Assembly (NCBI GenBank): GCA_910573755.1 | Contig: CAJTBO010000011.1 | Span: forward strand, 90,630-154,629 | Source of the DNA: Lachnospiraceae bacterium | GTDB taxonomy: Bacteria; Bacillota; Clostridia; Lachnospirales; Lachnospiraceae | Direction of reading: 5' to 3' | Length of the DNA stretch: 64,000 bases | In this document: positions 26,103-34,963 of the stretch, in pieces | Layout: the number at the start of each line of letters is the position of its first letter | Position numbering within the stretch: the stretch's first letter is position 1 | The notes under the pieces: generated by a model | Told to the model about the DNA's origin: nothing | Database searches by the model: none | The model's input: the letters and a program-made list of their open reading frames with translations, nothing else | Made by a program: the position numbers and the translations under genes

Positions 26103-28523
26103 TCACTGCCGCAGTTCGATCCCCAGCGACTGCAGCCCGTTCAAAATCTTCTTCATCGCCCCTGCGATATCATTTTCCTCCAGCGTCCTGTCCTTCGCCC
26201 GGAACGTGATATTATAGGCAACCGACTTAAATCCCTCTTTGATCTGGCTCCCCTCATAAATATCAAACAGATGATAGGATTCCAGAATCTTTCCGCCTCT
26301 CTGCGCGAGCATAGTCTCGATCTGTCCCACCCGGACGTCCTTCGGCACTACCATACTGATATCACGCATCACGGCCGGGAACTTCGCGATCCCTTCATAC
26401 TTCCTGTCAAAGGTCGCAAGCGGCACGATCTCGGGCATATCCAGCACCGCCACGTAAGCCCTTGTCTTCATATCATAATTTTCACAGACTTCCGGATGCA
26501 CCTCTCCCAGATAGCCCAGCACCTTACTCTCATACCGTATGAGCGCCTGCCTGCCGGGATGCAGGAAACTGAGATTCCCTTCCGGATCATACTCCGGCTT
26601 TTTATTCAGCCCGATACTCTCCAGAAATTCCTCTATCACGCCTTTCATCGTAAAGAAATCGCCTTCGCCGTAAAAGCCCAGCGTAAACTGCATCCTTTCT
26701 TCCGGCAGCTCGGTCAGCGGCAGACTCTTCGGCAGATAAATATTGCCCAGTTCATACAGGCGGCATTCCTTATTCCTTCTGTTGAAGTTGGTGGACAGGC
26801 TGGTCAGCATGCCGTTTAAGGAGATCGTCCGCATAATGGAAAAATCTTCCCCCAGCGGATTGGCGATGGTGATCGCGTTTCTGTGTGCATCCTCCTCCGG
26901 CATCAGCAGCTTGTCAAACACCTTCGGGCTTTCAAAAGAGTAACACATGCCCTGTGAAAAACCGCAGTATTCCGCGATATCCCTCGCCTTCTGCTCTATG
27001 CGCATCTTGAACTGCAGCTTTCCTGCCGTAGCGGAACCGCTGGGCAGTGTGGTCGGAATCTTATCGTATCCGTAAAACCTTGCGACCTCCTCCGCGATAT
27101 CCGCAAAGGATAACAGATCCTGCCGGAAAGAGGGACAGATGATCTCGTTTGTGTCCGCATTGTATTCCAGTTCTATCGCCCTGAAATACTCCAGCATATC
27201 CTCTTTCGGAATATCCGTTCCGAGGAACTCATTGATCTTTTCCGGTTCAAAGGCAACCCGTACCGGCTCCTTCAGCGGCGCATGCACATCCACGGTTCCG
27301 GCAACGACCTGCCCGCAGCCCAGCTCCTCGATCAGCTGGCATGCCCTGTCGATGGCCTCTTTCGCATTATAAGGGTCCAGCCCCTTCTCGAACTTGCCGG
27401 AAGCATCCGTACGCAGTCCGATCCTTTTTGCGGATTTTCTGATATTGGCGCCGTTAAACGTAGCCGCCTCAAACAGAACCGTCTTCACCTGATCGGTGAT
27501 CATGGAGTTTTCACCGCCCATGATGCCGGCAATGCCTACTTCCTTTTCTCCGTCGCAGATCATCAGCACTTCAGAGTCCAGTTTTCTCTCCTGGCCGTCC
27601 AGTGTGGTAAAGACATCCCCGTCCTTCGCCCGGCGCACAATGATCTGATTCCCCGCGATCATGTCCAGATCGTAGGCATGCATGGGCTGTCCGTACTCTT
27701 CCATCACATAGTTTGTGATATCTACCAGATTGTTGATGGGCCTGATGCCGCTTGCCGCCAGCCTTCTCTGCATCCATTTCGGAGATGGCGCGATCCTGAT
27801 ATTCGTGCACACTCTTGCACAGTAACGGGTACACAGGTCTTTATCCTGAACTTCCACTTTGATATAATCGTTGACATCCCCTGTTTCCTTCTGAATCTTT
27901 ACATCCGGTTTACAAAAAGGCTTACGGAAGGTTGCCGCCGCCTCTCTGGCGATACCGATGATGCTGTAGCAGTCCACCCTGTTGGACGTGATCTCATACT
28001 CAAACACCGTGTCCCGGAGTCCCAGCGCCGCAATGGCATCTTCCCCGACCGTCACGGAATCATCAAAAATATAGATACCGTATTCCGGCGCTTCCGGATA
28101 AAAGTTCCGGTCAGAGCCCAGCTCCTCTATGGAACACATCATCCCCTCGGAAGGCACTCCGCGAAGTTTCCCTGCCTTGATCGCGATACCGTCCTCCGGC
28201 AACGGGCCGCCGTCATGGCCGCCTGCCACCTTGCCGCCGTCCAGTACCACAGGCACCTTATCGCCCGCCTTCACATTCGGCGCGCCGGTCACGATCTGAA
28301 TCGTCTTCTCCCCGATATTCACCTGACAGACAATCAGTTTATCCGCGTCGGGATGCGCCGTGATCTCCGTGATCTCACCAACCACGATCTTCTCCAGATT
28401 TTTATCCGGTCTCTCATATCCTTCACATTTTGTGCCGGACAAGGTCATCGCATCGCAGAATTCCTGATCCGTGCACTCCAGTTCCGGCACATATGCTTTA
28501 ATCCATGATAATGCTGTATTCAT
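26103..28523 (-). CDS. pheT: Phenylalanyl-tRNA synthetase beta subunit
   Basis: An 806-aa beta subunit of the (alpha-beta)2 enzyme. Domains in order: N-terminal tRNA-binding EMAP-like domain (about 40-160, with HPDADKLIVCQVNIG), B1/B3-B4 editing domain (about 210-400), B5 domain (about 405-475), the catalytic-like core (QARDIAEYCGFSQGMCYSF, 490-690) and a C-terminal ferredoxin-fold anticodon-binding domain (YEGIAKFPAVMRDISMVV). The start at 28523 is preferred over an open-frame extension of 27 codons because MNTALSWIKAYVPE is the family's normal N-terminus and AGGAGA lies upstream. It is the second gene of pheST, 152 bp after pheS. Confidence 0.97.
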   Translation of the reverse strand: MNTALSWIKAYVPELECTDQEFCDAMTLSGTKCEGYERPDKNLEKIVVGEITEITAHPDADKLIVCQVNIGEKTIQIVTGAPNVKAGDKVPVVLDGGKVAGGHDGGPLPEDGIAIKAGKLRGVPSEGMMCSIEELGSDRNFYPEAPEYGIYIFDDSVTVGEDAIAALGLRDTVFEYEITSNRVDCYSIIGIAREAAATFRKPFCKPDVKIQKETGDVNDYIKVEVQDKDLCTRYCARVCTNIRIAPSPKWMQRRLAASGIRPINNLVDITNYVMEEYGQPMHAYDLDMIAGNQIIVRRAKDGDVFTTLDGQERKLDSEVLMICDGEKEVGIAGIMGGENSMITDQVKTVLFEAATFNGANIRKSAKRIGLRTDASGKFEKGLDPYNAKEAIDRACQLIEELGCGQVVAGTVDVHAPLKEPVRVAFEPEKINEFLGTDIPKEDMLEYFRAIELEYNADTNEIICPSFRQDLLSFADIAEEVARFYGYDKIPTTLPSGSATAGKLQFKMRIEQKARDIAEYCGFSQGMCYSFESPKVFDKLLMPEEDAHRNAITIANPLGEDFSIMRTISLNGMLTSLSTNFNRRNKECRLYELGNIYLPKSLPLTELPEERMQFTLGFYGEGDFFTMKGVIEEFLESIGLNKKPEYDPEGNLSFLHPGRQALIRYESKVLGYLGEVHPEVCENYDMKTRAYVAVLDMPEIVPLATFDRKYEGIAKFPAVMRDISMVVPKDVRVGQIETMLAQRGGKILESYHLFDIYEGSQIKEGFKSVAYNITFRAKDRTLEENDIAGAMKKILNGLQSLGIELRQ

Positions 28524-28675
28524 CTTTTCTCTCCTATTCCAGTTCCGTATAACCCCTTCCGGTGTCATATACGGTTCAGTTATTCCTGATTTTCCGGGCA
28601 CCACCCGGGGTTATATTGTTTTACAGTTACACATATCTGTTTTTATGTCCGGTTCCTCTTTTCTGCCCATAAACA

Positions 28676-29713
28676 TCAGAACTGTTTCAAAAACCTGACA
28701 TCATTCTCATAAAGCAGTCTCATATCGTCAATCTCATATTTCAGAAGAGAAATACGCTCCAGTCCCATACCGAACGCAAAGCCCGAATATTCCTCCGGAT
28801 CGATGCCGCTCATGCGCAGTACCTTCGGATGTACCATACCGCAGCCCAGGATCTCGATCCATCCTTCACCCTTACAGAACCGGCAGCCTTTTCCGCCGCA
28901 CTTGAAGCAGCTTACATCCATTTCCGCGGAAGGCTCCGTGAACGGGAAATGATGGGGACGGAATTTTACTTTTGTCTCCGGCCCGTAGAGTTCCCTCGCA
29001 AACTCCTGCAGCGTTCCTTTTAAGTCCGCAAAAGTGATCCCCTTATCGATGACCATTCCCTCGATCTGATGGAAGGAAGGGGAATGGGTGGCATCCACTT
29101 CATCAGAACGGAATACTCTTCCCGGCGCCAGCATTCTGATGGGCGGCTTTTTCTGTTCCATCGTACGCACCTGTACAGGGGATGTCTGGGTTCGCAGCAG
29201 GATATCTCCGTTAATATAAAAAGTATCCTGTTCGTCCTTTGCAGGATGATCCGCCGGAATGTTCAGCGCTTCAAAGTTATAATAATCTTTCTCAATTTCA
29301 GGTCCTTCCACAACCTCATAGCCCATCCCCACGAAAATGCGTTCCACTTCTTCGAGCACAATAAAATTCGGATGTCTGTGCCCCACCTCATTGTTCTTTG
29401 CCGGCAGTGTCACATCGATCACTTCCGCCTTCATCGCAGCTTCCCGCATGGCACGTTCCATTTTCTTTTTCGCTTTTTCCAATGCCGCTTCAATCTCGGC
29501 TCTGGTATCATTCACCATCTGACCGACTTTCGGGCGATCCTCCGGCGCCACATCCTTCATGCCCTTTAAGACCGCTGTCAGTTCTCCCTTTTTACCGAGG
29601 ATATTGACACGTATGTCATTTAACTTTTCCAGTGCTGCGGAAGCCTCGCCGCCTTCCATCTGTGAAAGTTCTTCCAGAGCCTTCGCCCTGATCTTTTCCA
29701 GTTTCTCTTTCAT
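28676..29713 (-). CDS. pheS: Phenylalanyl-tRNA synthetase alpha subunit
   Basis: A 345-aa class II catalytic subunit. An N-terminal coiled coil (first about 90 residues, KEKLEKIRAKALEELSQ) contacts tRNA. Class II motif 2 includes GRVFRSDEVDATHSPSFHQIEG, and motif 3 is GFAFGMGLERI at the C-terminus. A Cys cluster (CFKCGGKGCRFC) lies near residue 270. The start ATG at 29713 matches the usual N-terminus and has GGAAATGT upstream. Expression is under the T-box leader at 29960-30385; a tandem repeat array sits between that leader's terminator and this start codon. Confidence 0.97.
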   Translation of the reverse strand: MKEKLEKIRAKALEELSQMEGGEASAALEKLNDIRVNILGKKGELTAVLKGMKDVAPEDRPKVGQMVNDTRAEIEAALEKAKKKMERAMREAAMKAEVIDVTLPAKNNEVGHRHPNFIVLEEVERIFVGMGYEVVEGPEIEKDYYNFEALNIPADHPAKDEQDTFYINGDILLRTQTSPVQVRTMEQKKPPIRMLAPGRVFRSDEVDATHSPSFHQIEGMVIDKGITFADLKGTLQEFARELYGPETKVKFRPHHFPFTEPSAEMDVSCFKCGGKGCRFCKGEGWIEILGCGMVHPKVLRMSGIDPEEYSGFAFGMGLERISLLKYEIDDMRLLYENDVRFLKQF

Positions 29714-29805
29714 TTTACATTTCCTTTCCCTGTTTTTATACAGATCCTGTTTTCTTTTCCTGCTGTGGTATGCGGGGGCGTTCTTATCCCTGCCGGAGAT
29801 CGTCT

Positions 29806-29960
29806 CTGTCCGATGAAATTCCCACCGCCAATCTCCCTGTCCGATGAAATTCCCACCGCCGGTCTCCCTGTCCGATGAAATTCTCCATCGGCGTTCTCTC
29901 CTGTCCGATGAAAACCTCCGCCGCAAATCATCTCTGCCCGCTGAAAGCCTCTGACATAGA
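29806..29960 (-). repeat. 31-bp tandem repeats in the pheS leader
   Basis: The unit CTGTCCGATGAAATTCCCAC followed by CGCCnnnCTCC starts at 29806, 29837 and 29868 (exact 31-bp period). A fourth diverged copy starts at 29901 and a very degenerate fifth near 29931. The array fills the space between the T-box terminator and the pheS start codon and must be transcribed whenever the T-box reads through. Confidence 0.9.
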
Positions 29961-30003
29961 AAAACCCCTGTATGAATATCCCGATTCCGGAATATTCATA
30001 CAA
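29960..30003 (-). terminator. T-box regulated terminator
   Basis: On the minus strand TGTATGAATAT pairs with ATATTCATACA (14-pair stem including C-G pairs near the loop), followed by GGGGTTTTT. It overlaps the end of the T-box antiterminator and is the switchable terminator in front of pheST. Confidence 0.85.
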
Positions 30004-30385
30004 GGGACGAATTCTCTCCGCGGTACCACCCTGTTTCCTGCCGTATATGCGGCAGACTCTCGACCGGCGTAACGTGCCTTCTTCCGTTTCCCGCTACTTT
30101 TTTATCAGACTGATCCCATACTTCCCACACATACCGCCCTCCTTACAGCCGGATCACCGGATCCTTTCCTGTATCGGAACTCAGGCATGCGTTTCCTGAT
30201 CTGCCACTACTTTCCCGGGAACCGCTCAGGTGTGAAATTAAAACTCTGTCAGGACCCGAAAAGGCTTTCAGCCGATGACCCTTTCTCTCTGCCGGGGATA
30301 ACAGGTTCTTTTGCACCGTCACAGCGTTTCTATAACTGTAGTTCCAATGATCTGCAGGACAAATTCTTCTTCCTGCATCAGACTA
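29960..30385 (-). ncRNA. T-box leader (tRNA-Phe responsive) of pheST
   Basis: The conserved T-box sequence AGGGTGGTACCGCGG is on the minus strand at 30032-30018, just before the terminator hairpin. Upstream are a Stem I-like region with the AG-rich bulge (GCAGAGAGAAAGGG), GCTGAAAGCC, and a specifier loop with UUC (30236-30234) followed by the usual purine A, so the sensed tRNA is tRNA-Phe(GAA). T-box riboswitches let uncharged tRNA stabilise the antiterminator and switch on the synthetase operon. The leader has an extra roughly 110-nt 5' segment with its own hairpin (TGCAGG..CCTGCA) before Stem I. Confidence 0.9.
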
Positions 30386-30391
30386 TCCTAC

Positions 30392-30420
30392 ATTCTAGTG
30401 GCTTTTTCGCAGACTGTCAA
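30392..30420 (-). promoter_or_regulatory. Promoter of the pheST T-box operon
   Basis: On the minus strand TTGACA (30420-30415), 17-bp spacer, TAGAAT (30397-30392). It gives a transcription start near 30385, upstream of the T-box structures. Confidence 0.8.
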
Positions 30421-30428
30421 GTACTTTA

Positions 30429-31391
30429 TTAAAACTCATGCCGCACTGAGCTAAACTGTTCCTGCACTACCTCCACATCCTCCGAATTTACCGCGTTATC
30501 CATAAAATCCCCCATCGCCTTTTCCGTAATTTCATCGGAAGTATCCGTACTCAGCCCGAGAAACCTCTGATTATAGCGGGAAAACACCATGGTCACCCAT
30601 CTTCCGCTGCTTCCTTCCACTTTCACAGTGATGTCAGGATTGTTGCTGCTATATCCCTGACAACTATATTTTACATCTGCCACCGGGCCGTCCACCAGAT
30701 TACAGCGCTCCGCCAGTTCCTTTGCGGCCTCCGCATAAATGCCGTAATTTGTTTCCAGAGAACTGTCATACCCCAGCGGTACATCCACATCCAGCGTCTC
30801 CGTACATCCGATCATAAAAAGTTCTCCTGTCACCGCGTCGACAAAAAAACTCCAGGTATCATCATCTGTCTTGACTTCCTTCCCAAAGCGCACATCCCCG
30901 CTCCAGAAAGCCCGCGGAAACGTGATTGTTCCGCTGCTATAACTCATATAGACATTCACGCCCTCCGCATCGAAGTCCATAATATCCTCCAGATACTTTA
31001 TCCCCAGTGCCGCGGCCTGCTCCATGGTCAGGTCGATGGATGTCGGCTCTTCTGTCTTTAAACTGCTCATGCTGACCTGATAATTTGCTTTGCTGCCGGT
31101 ACCGATGTCTGTTTTACCTTCAACATCCTCCTTTCCCTCTTTCGCTGCCATTACATTTACCTCCGGTATCTCCGGCACCGAGGACACCGCCGGCACATGA
31201 TAACTGGTAGAAACCTTCTCCGTCCCCTTAAGTCCCGCCTGCGTGGTCAACTCCGCCGTAAAACTGAAAAGCCCGGCGCTGATACCGCTGAACGCCAAAA
31301 GTGCCGCCGCGATCATCGAAAATCTCCTGCCCTTTCTGCCATTTGATCTTTTTCTGTTTTTCCTTGTCTCCATTCTTTTCTCTGTTTTCAT
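30429..31391 (-). CDS. Exported or membrane-anchored hypothetical protein
   Basis: A 320-aa protein with a very basic N-terminus (KTEKRMETRKNRKRSNGRKGRR) and one hydrophobic segment (MIAAALLAFSGISAGLF, about residue 26-43), so it is probably anchored by, or cleaved after, that helix. The extracytoplasmic part is acidic and contains a PepSY-like stretch (LGIKYLEDIMDFDAEGVNVYMSY, then FFVDAVTGELFMIG). PepSY-like similarity is tentative. The start at 31391 has GGAGG 6 nt upstream. It lies 257 bp downstream of the histidine kinase on the same strand, so it may be the target or a co-regulated partner of that two-component system. Confidence 0.7.
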   Translation of the reverse strand: MKTEKRMETRKNRKRSNGRKGRRFSMIAAALLAFSGISAGLFSFTAELTTQAGLKGTEKVSTSYHVPAVSSVPEIPEVNVMAAKEGKEDVEGKTDIGTGSKANYQVSMSSLKTEEPTSIDLTMEQAAALGIKYLEDIMDFDAEGVNVYMSYSSGTITFPRAFWSGDVRFGKEVKTDDDTWSFFVDAVTGELFMIGCTETLDVDVPLGYDSSLETNYGIYAEAAKELAERCNLVDGPVADVKYSCQGYSSNNPDITVKVEGSSGRWVTMVFSRYNQRFLGLSTDTSDEITEKAMGDFMDNAVNSEDVEVVQEQFSSVRHEF

Positions 31392-31647
31392 TTTTTCCTC
31401 CATTCCTGAACGTGCTCTGCAAAGGCGATGGCAGTATCGCAGGCTCCTTGCTGCGATAAACACAATCCGCACTGCTTCCCGTCTGCAATACGATTTTATC
31501 TGCCGGCCGGCCCCGTTGTCATAACCCGGTCCGGCTGCCTTCTGTTCCTGTCTGTCTGTTACGGTTACAGAATAACGAAAAAATATTTCAGAACAATATA
31601 CATCCTGTTATAGAGTTGTAAAAACTTATTTTCTGTCCGCGCTAACA

Positions 31648-33063
31648 TCACAAGCTTTCCCTGTTTTCCATTCCGCAGGGCAGAAAAACACGTGCTGTGG
31701 TACCCTCTCCCGGCAGGGAAATAAATTCCAGTTTTCCCTGATGGAGCTGCACGATCCGCTCACAGATGGAGAGCCCAAGCCCTGCTCCGCCTGCCGCGCG
31801 GCTTCTGGACTTGTCCACACGATAAAAAGCTTCTTTGATATGAGCGATCTGTTCCTTTGTCATACCGATCCCCTGATCTGTCACTTCCAGAATCAGCGTA
31901 TCCTCTTCCCCCGCCGCATCGAGCCGAATCACAGAACCGGCAGGGCTTGCTTTCAGCGCATTGTCAATCAGATTGCTTAACAGCGTAATCAAAAGTTCCA
32001 TATTGCCGGAAATATATTCCGGACCGCAGGCAGAATCCAGGATAATTTCCTTTTTCTCCGCTTTCACCTGCATGATCCCGCAGACTCTCTGAAACAGTTC
32101 CTCCACTGCACAGTCTTTTGTCTCGATTTCCCGAAGCGCCGCAAGATCGAGAAGCTGATATGCCAGATTCTGAAGCCTTTCGCACTCGGAAAGAATAAAC
32201 CGGGTACATTCAAAGCGCTCTTTTTCCGTCGCCGGCGCCCTCTGAAGATATTCCGCATAGCCGTAGATCGCCGTAAGCGGCGTTCTCAGTTCATGGGCAA
32301 AGTCATTGATAAACTGCTGCTTTTGGTCTGCCGTTTCCTGAAGCAGTTTTATATGGGATTCCACCTGCTGCGCCATCCGGTTAAAATGATCCGCCATGAC
32401 TGCAATCTCATCCTTTCCCCTGACCCGCAGGCGGGTATGATAATCCCCCTCCGCGATCACACGGGATGCCGCGGAAATCTCTCTTAAGGGTTTGAACAGA
32501 ATATCCAGAAATTTAACTAAAAAAAGGGCGAGAAGAAAAGTTACTGCCGTACTGACCGTAAAAAGCATATTTTTCATCCTCTGCCATGCCTCCAGTGTAT
32601 CGGAAAGCCCGGAGCAGTACCAAAGCCCGTATTCCTGAAAAGGAGCGGGAAAACGTCCGTAGACACCGATCTGTGCCGTCGGTTTTTTCTGCATAAAGAC
32701 CATGCGCTCTGCCTGATCTATCTGCGCAAAAAAACTGCCCGGATCATCCTCCGGCACCCTTTCCCCGGAATGCCAGATCCATTCCTTCCCGCAGGAGACC
32801 GCAAACTCGTTGTCCCTGCTCTGGGAATAACGGGAGTATGTCCTCATCAGCTCATCCATGGATGCTTTCACATCCCCCCCGCGGCTTTTTACAGCCTGCA
32901 TATCCCCGATCAGTCCGGAGGAGATCACATAATGCTCTGCCAAAGCCTTCTCCCTCTCCGCAAAAATCTGCTCCCGCAGCGTGACCATGGATACAATCAG
33001 CATACTGGAATTGATAAAGATAATGAAAAGCATCCATATCACAATAAACGTCTTTTTTTTCAT
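31648..33063 (-). CDS. Sensor histidine kinase
   Basis: A 471-aa membrane kinase. TM1 is at about residues 7-28, the extracytoplasmic sensor at 29-165, TM2 at about 168-190, HAMP at about 190-245, HisKA with FAHELRTPLTAIYGY (phospho-His near residue 255), and HATPase_c with N box LLSNLIDNALKAS, G1 DQGIGM and G2 GGAGLGLSICERI. It overlaps the response regulator by 4 bp (ATGA), so the two are translationally coupled. The sensed signal is not deducible. Confidence 0.95.
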   Translation of the reverse strand: MKKKTFIVIWMLFIIFINSSMLIVSMVTLREQIFAEREKALAEHYVISSGLIGDMQAVKSRGGDVKASMDELMRTYSRYSQSRDNEFAVSCGKEWIWHSGERVPEDDPGSFFAQIDQAERMVFMQKKPTAQIGVYGRFPAPFQEYGLWYCSGLSDTLEAWQRMKNMLFTVSTAVTFLLALFLVKFLDILFKPLREISAASRVIAEGDYHTRLRVRGKDEIAVMADHFNRMAQQVESHIKLLQETADQKQQFINDFAHELRTPLTAIYGYAEYLQRAPATEKERFECTRFILSECERLQNLAYQLLDLAALREIETKDCAVEELFQRVCGIMQVKAEKKEIILDSACGPEYISGNMELLITLLSNLIDNALKASPAGSVIRLDAAGEEDTLILEVTDQGIGMTKEQIAHIKEAFYRVDKSRSRAAGGAGLGLSICERIVQLHQGKLEFISLPGEGTTARVFLPCGMENRESL

Positions 33064-33713
33064 ACGGGAGCCTCCAGCCGGTATCCCAGCTTATAGACCG
33101 TAACGATCTGTCTCTCCAGTCCCAGTTTGGCACGGAGCCTCTGAATATGGACGTCCACGGTCCGGGTGCCGCCCTCAAAATCATATCCCCAGACCAGATC
33201 CAAAAGCCGCTCCCTCGAAAGCGCTATATTGCGGTTTTTCACCAGCGTCTCAAACAGTTCGTATTCCTTCGGCGTACAGTCCGCCGGCGTGTCGTCCACA
33301 AAAATAAGCCGTTTTTCAAAATCCAGCTTCACATTGTCCAGTTCAAAACAGGTTTTCGCCTTTTTTGTCCGCCGGAGCACAGCCTCCACCCTTGCCGCCA
33401 GCTCCAGCATCTGAAAAGGCTTGGTAATATAATCGTCCGCACCCTTCGTCAACCCTTTCAGCTTATCGGACAACTCGCTTTTCGCCGTCAGAAAAATAAC
33501 CGGAATCCCGTGTGTCTGATCGAACACCTCATAGCCGTCCGCCCCCGGCAGCATAATATCCAGTATGACCAGATCAAATGTTTTCTCCCCCAGCAGCTCT
33601 ATTGCTTCTTCCCCGTCAAAAGCCTGCGTGCAGCGATGTCCCGCCAGCCCCAGATTCCTCCGGATCAGTTCGTTAATGGAAAGTTCATCCTCCACAATCA
33701 GTATATCAGCCAT
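33060..33713 (-). CDS. OmpR-family response regulator
   Basis: A 217-aa regulator. The receiver domain has the acidic pair in VEDE, the phospho-acceptor Asp in LVILDIMLPGADGYE and Lys in FLTAKSE. A C-terminal winged helix (GGTRTVDVHIQRLRAKLG) follows. The start at 33713 is chosen because GAGGGAG is directly upstream and MADILIVEDE is the family N-terminus; the open frame continues 57 codons upstream without sense. It is the first gene of an RR-HK pair, with a good promoter at 33760-33788. Confidence 0.95.
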   Translation of the reverse strand: MADILIVEDELSINELIRRNLGLAGHRCTQAFDGEEAIELLGEKTFDLVILDIMLPGADGYEVFDQTHGIPVIFLTAKSELSDKLKGLTKGADDYITKPFQMLELAARVEAVLRRTKKAKTCFELDNVKLDFEKRLIFVDDTPADCTPKEYELFETLVKNRNIALSRERLLDLVWGYDFEGGTRTVDVHIQRLRAKLGLERQIVTVYKLGYRLEAPV

Positions 33714-33759
33714 CTCCCTCTTCTCCTTATCCGTCTTATCACTTGTCTTTTTTCGGAAT

Positions 33760-33788
33760 ATATCACACAGATGTTGCAAAAATGTAAA
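33760..33788 (-). promoter_or_regulatory. Promoter of the two-component operon
   Basis: On the minus strand TTTACA (33788-33783), 17-bp spacer, TGATAT (33765-33760), about 45 bp before the response regulator start. Confidence 0.6.
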
Positions 33789-33959
33789 CGTCCGCCTTTT
33801 GCTTATCCTCTCCCCCCTTACAAAAAACGCTCCGCCCTCTCCGTGTCCCGGCGCTTTTGCACCGATAGCTTTTATTCTGTCCAAAACTTCCCCCGCCGGT
33901 CGGTTCTTATTTCACCAAAGCATTTTCCCGTGAGATTGAAAAAGTGTGCGGCTGCGACA

Positions 33960-34039
33960 GCAGCCATTTTCCTTATGCGCACAGTGCACATCCCACGGAT
34001 TTTTTTGTCATATAGGACAAACTTTCCTTTATGACAAAA
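33960..34039 (-). repeat. 80-bp dispersed structured repeat, copy B
   Basis: The partner of 15221-15300. Conserved parts are GCAGCCATTTTCCTTATGCGC, the TTGTCATA..TATGACAA stem and its loop. In copy B the small hairpin reads AUGUGCAC/GUGCGCAU on the minus strand, where one C-G pair of copy A is replaced by U-G. Like copy A it begins at the T-run of a terminator and lies upstream of a minus-strand gene. Confidence 0.75.
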
Positions 34040-34040
34040 A

Positions 34041-34082
34041 AGCGCCCTCATGCCGGATACATATCCGGATACGCAGGACGCT
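34041..34082 (-). terminator. Terminator of the spoIID-like/yihY/mgtC cluster
   Basis: On the minus strand AGCGTCCT pairs with AGGGCGCT (one U-G), enclosing an inner CCGGAT/ATCCGG stem, followed by TTTTTTG. It lies about 70 bp after the mgtC stop. Confidence 0.75.
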
Positions 34083-34151
34083 CTCCCCATTCTATAATTT
34101 ATATACCGCAGACACAACCCGGATATCACCCTCCGCAGCCTTCCGCCTCCG

Positions 34152-34862
34152 TTATATGTACACGATCTCAAAATTCTCCGTCTCCGGCATTCCTGCGAAG
34201 ATCGAAATGATCTCCTCCTTCGTATATCGGGCGGGTATCGTCACATGGCAGCTGATCTGAAAGGAATCACTGTTCATTTTCTCCCATTTAAACTGCTGGA
34301 TATGAATCTGATACTTTTCCAGTTTCTCAAGCACCTTCTCGTATTCCCCCGCGTCGTGCTCGATATGGAAGACCACCTGTGCCCGGATCGTCTGCTTCAC
34401 GATCCAGAGATTCCTGTGGAGCAGATACTGCATTCCCAGCACCAGCACCGTCACCGCGAAACCGAGGATATACATTCCCGAGCCGAACGCCATACCGATG
34501 GCGATCGTCGCCATCAGCCCTGCCGCAGTAGTTGTCCCGCTGACATGCCCCTGTTTTCCGGTGATGATAATGCCGCCCAGAATACCGATGCCCGTGATGA
34601 TACTTGCAGCGATCCTGGAAACGTCCCAGGAGACCCCGGCCGTCGATATCACATCCAGAAAACCGTACTTCGAGATGATCATCATCAGCGCCGCCGCCAT
34701 TGAGATCATCATATGGGTCCTCGTTCCCGCCACCTTGATCCTCTGCTGTCTCTCGATCCCGATGATCCCCCCGCAGAGCATCGCCAGTATGATCCGCAGG
34801 AAAAAGATCAACTGCTGTCCTATATATCCCCCGTCTGCAACCACCTTCACACCAACTCCCAT
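34152..34862 (-). CDS. MgtC/SapB family membrane protein
   Basis: About 236 aa. Four to five membrane helices occupy the first 140 residues, with the MgtC signatures GGIIGIERQQRIKVAGTRTHM and ITGIGILGGIIITGKQ, followed by a C-terminal soluble ACT-like domain (about 160-236). MgtC proteins are linked to magnesium starvation and envelope physiology. No M-box or Mg-leader is visible. The start is uncertain: the ATG at 34862 lacks a clear RBS, while a TTG at 34886 lies only 3 nt after GGGAGG. A small hairpin (CTGCC..GGCAG) between them could matter. It is the last gene of a three-gene cluster. Confidence 0.88.
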   Translation of the reverse strand: MGVGVKVVADGGYIGQQLIFFLRIILAMLCGGIIGIERQQRIKVAGTRTHMMISMAAALMMIISKYGFLDVISTAGVSWDVSRIAASIITGIGILGGIIITGKQGHVSGTTTAAGLMATIAIGMAFGSGMYILGFAVTVLVLGMQYLLHRNLWIVKQTIRAQVVFHIEHDAGEYEKVLEKLEKYQIHIQQFKWEKMNSDSFQISCHVTIPARYTKEEIISIFAGMPETENFEIVYI

Positions 34863-34963
34863 CTGCCCGCTTTGGCAGGCACACAAATCCCTCCCGGTAC
34901 TTCGCTCCTCGGTAAGAGTCCTTCTCCATCAGCCTGACACTTCTGTCAGATTTGTAAGGCCGG

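Noticed and set aside
33872..34171. A 99-codon minus-strand open frame covering the 80-bp repeat
   Set aside because: It runs through the terminator and repeat hairpins and has no RBS. The similarity to the other repeat copy is better explained as non-coding.
34863..34963. A magnesium riboswitch (M-box) before mgtC
   Set aside because: Only about 100 bp separate the genes and no conserved M-box sequence is visible.
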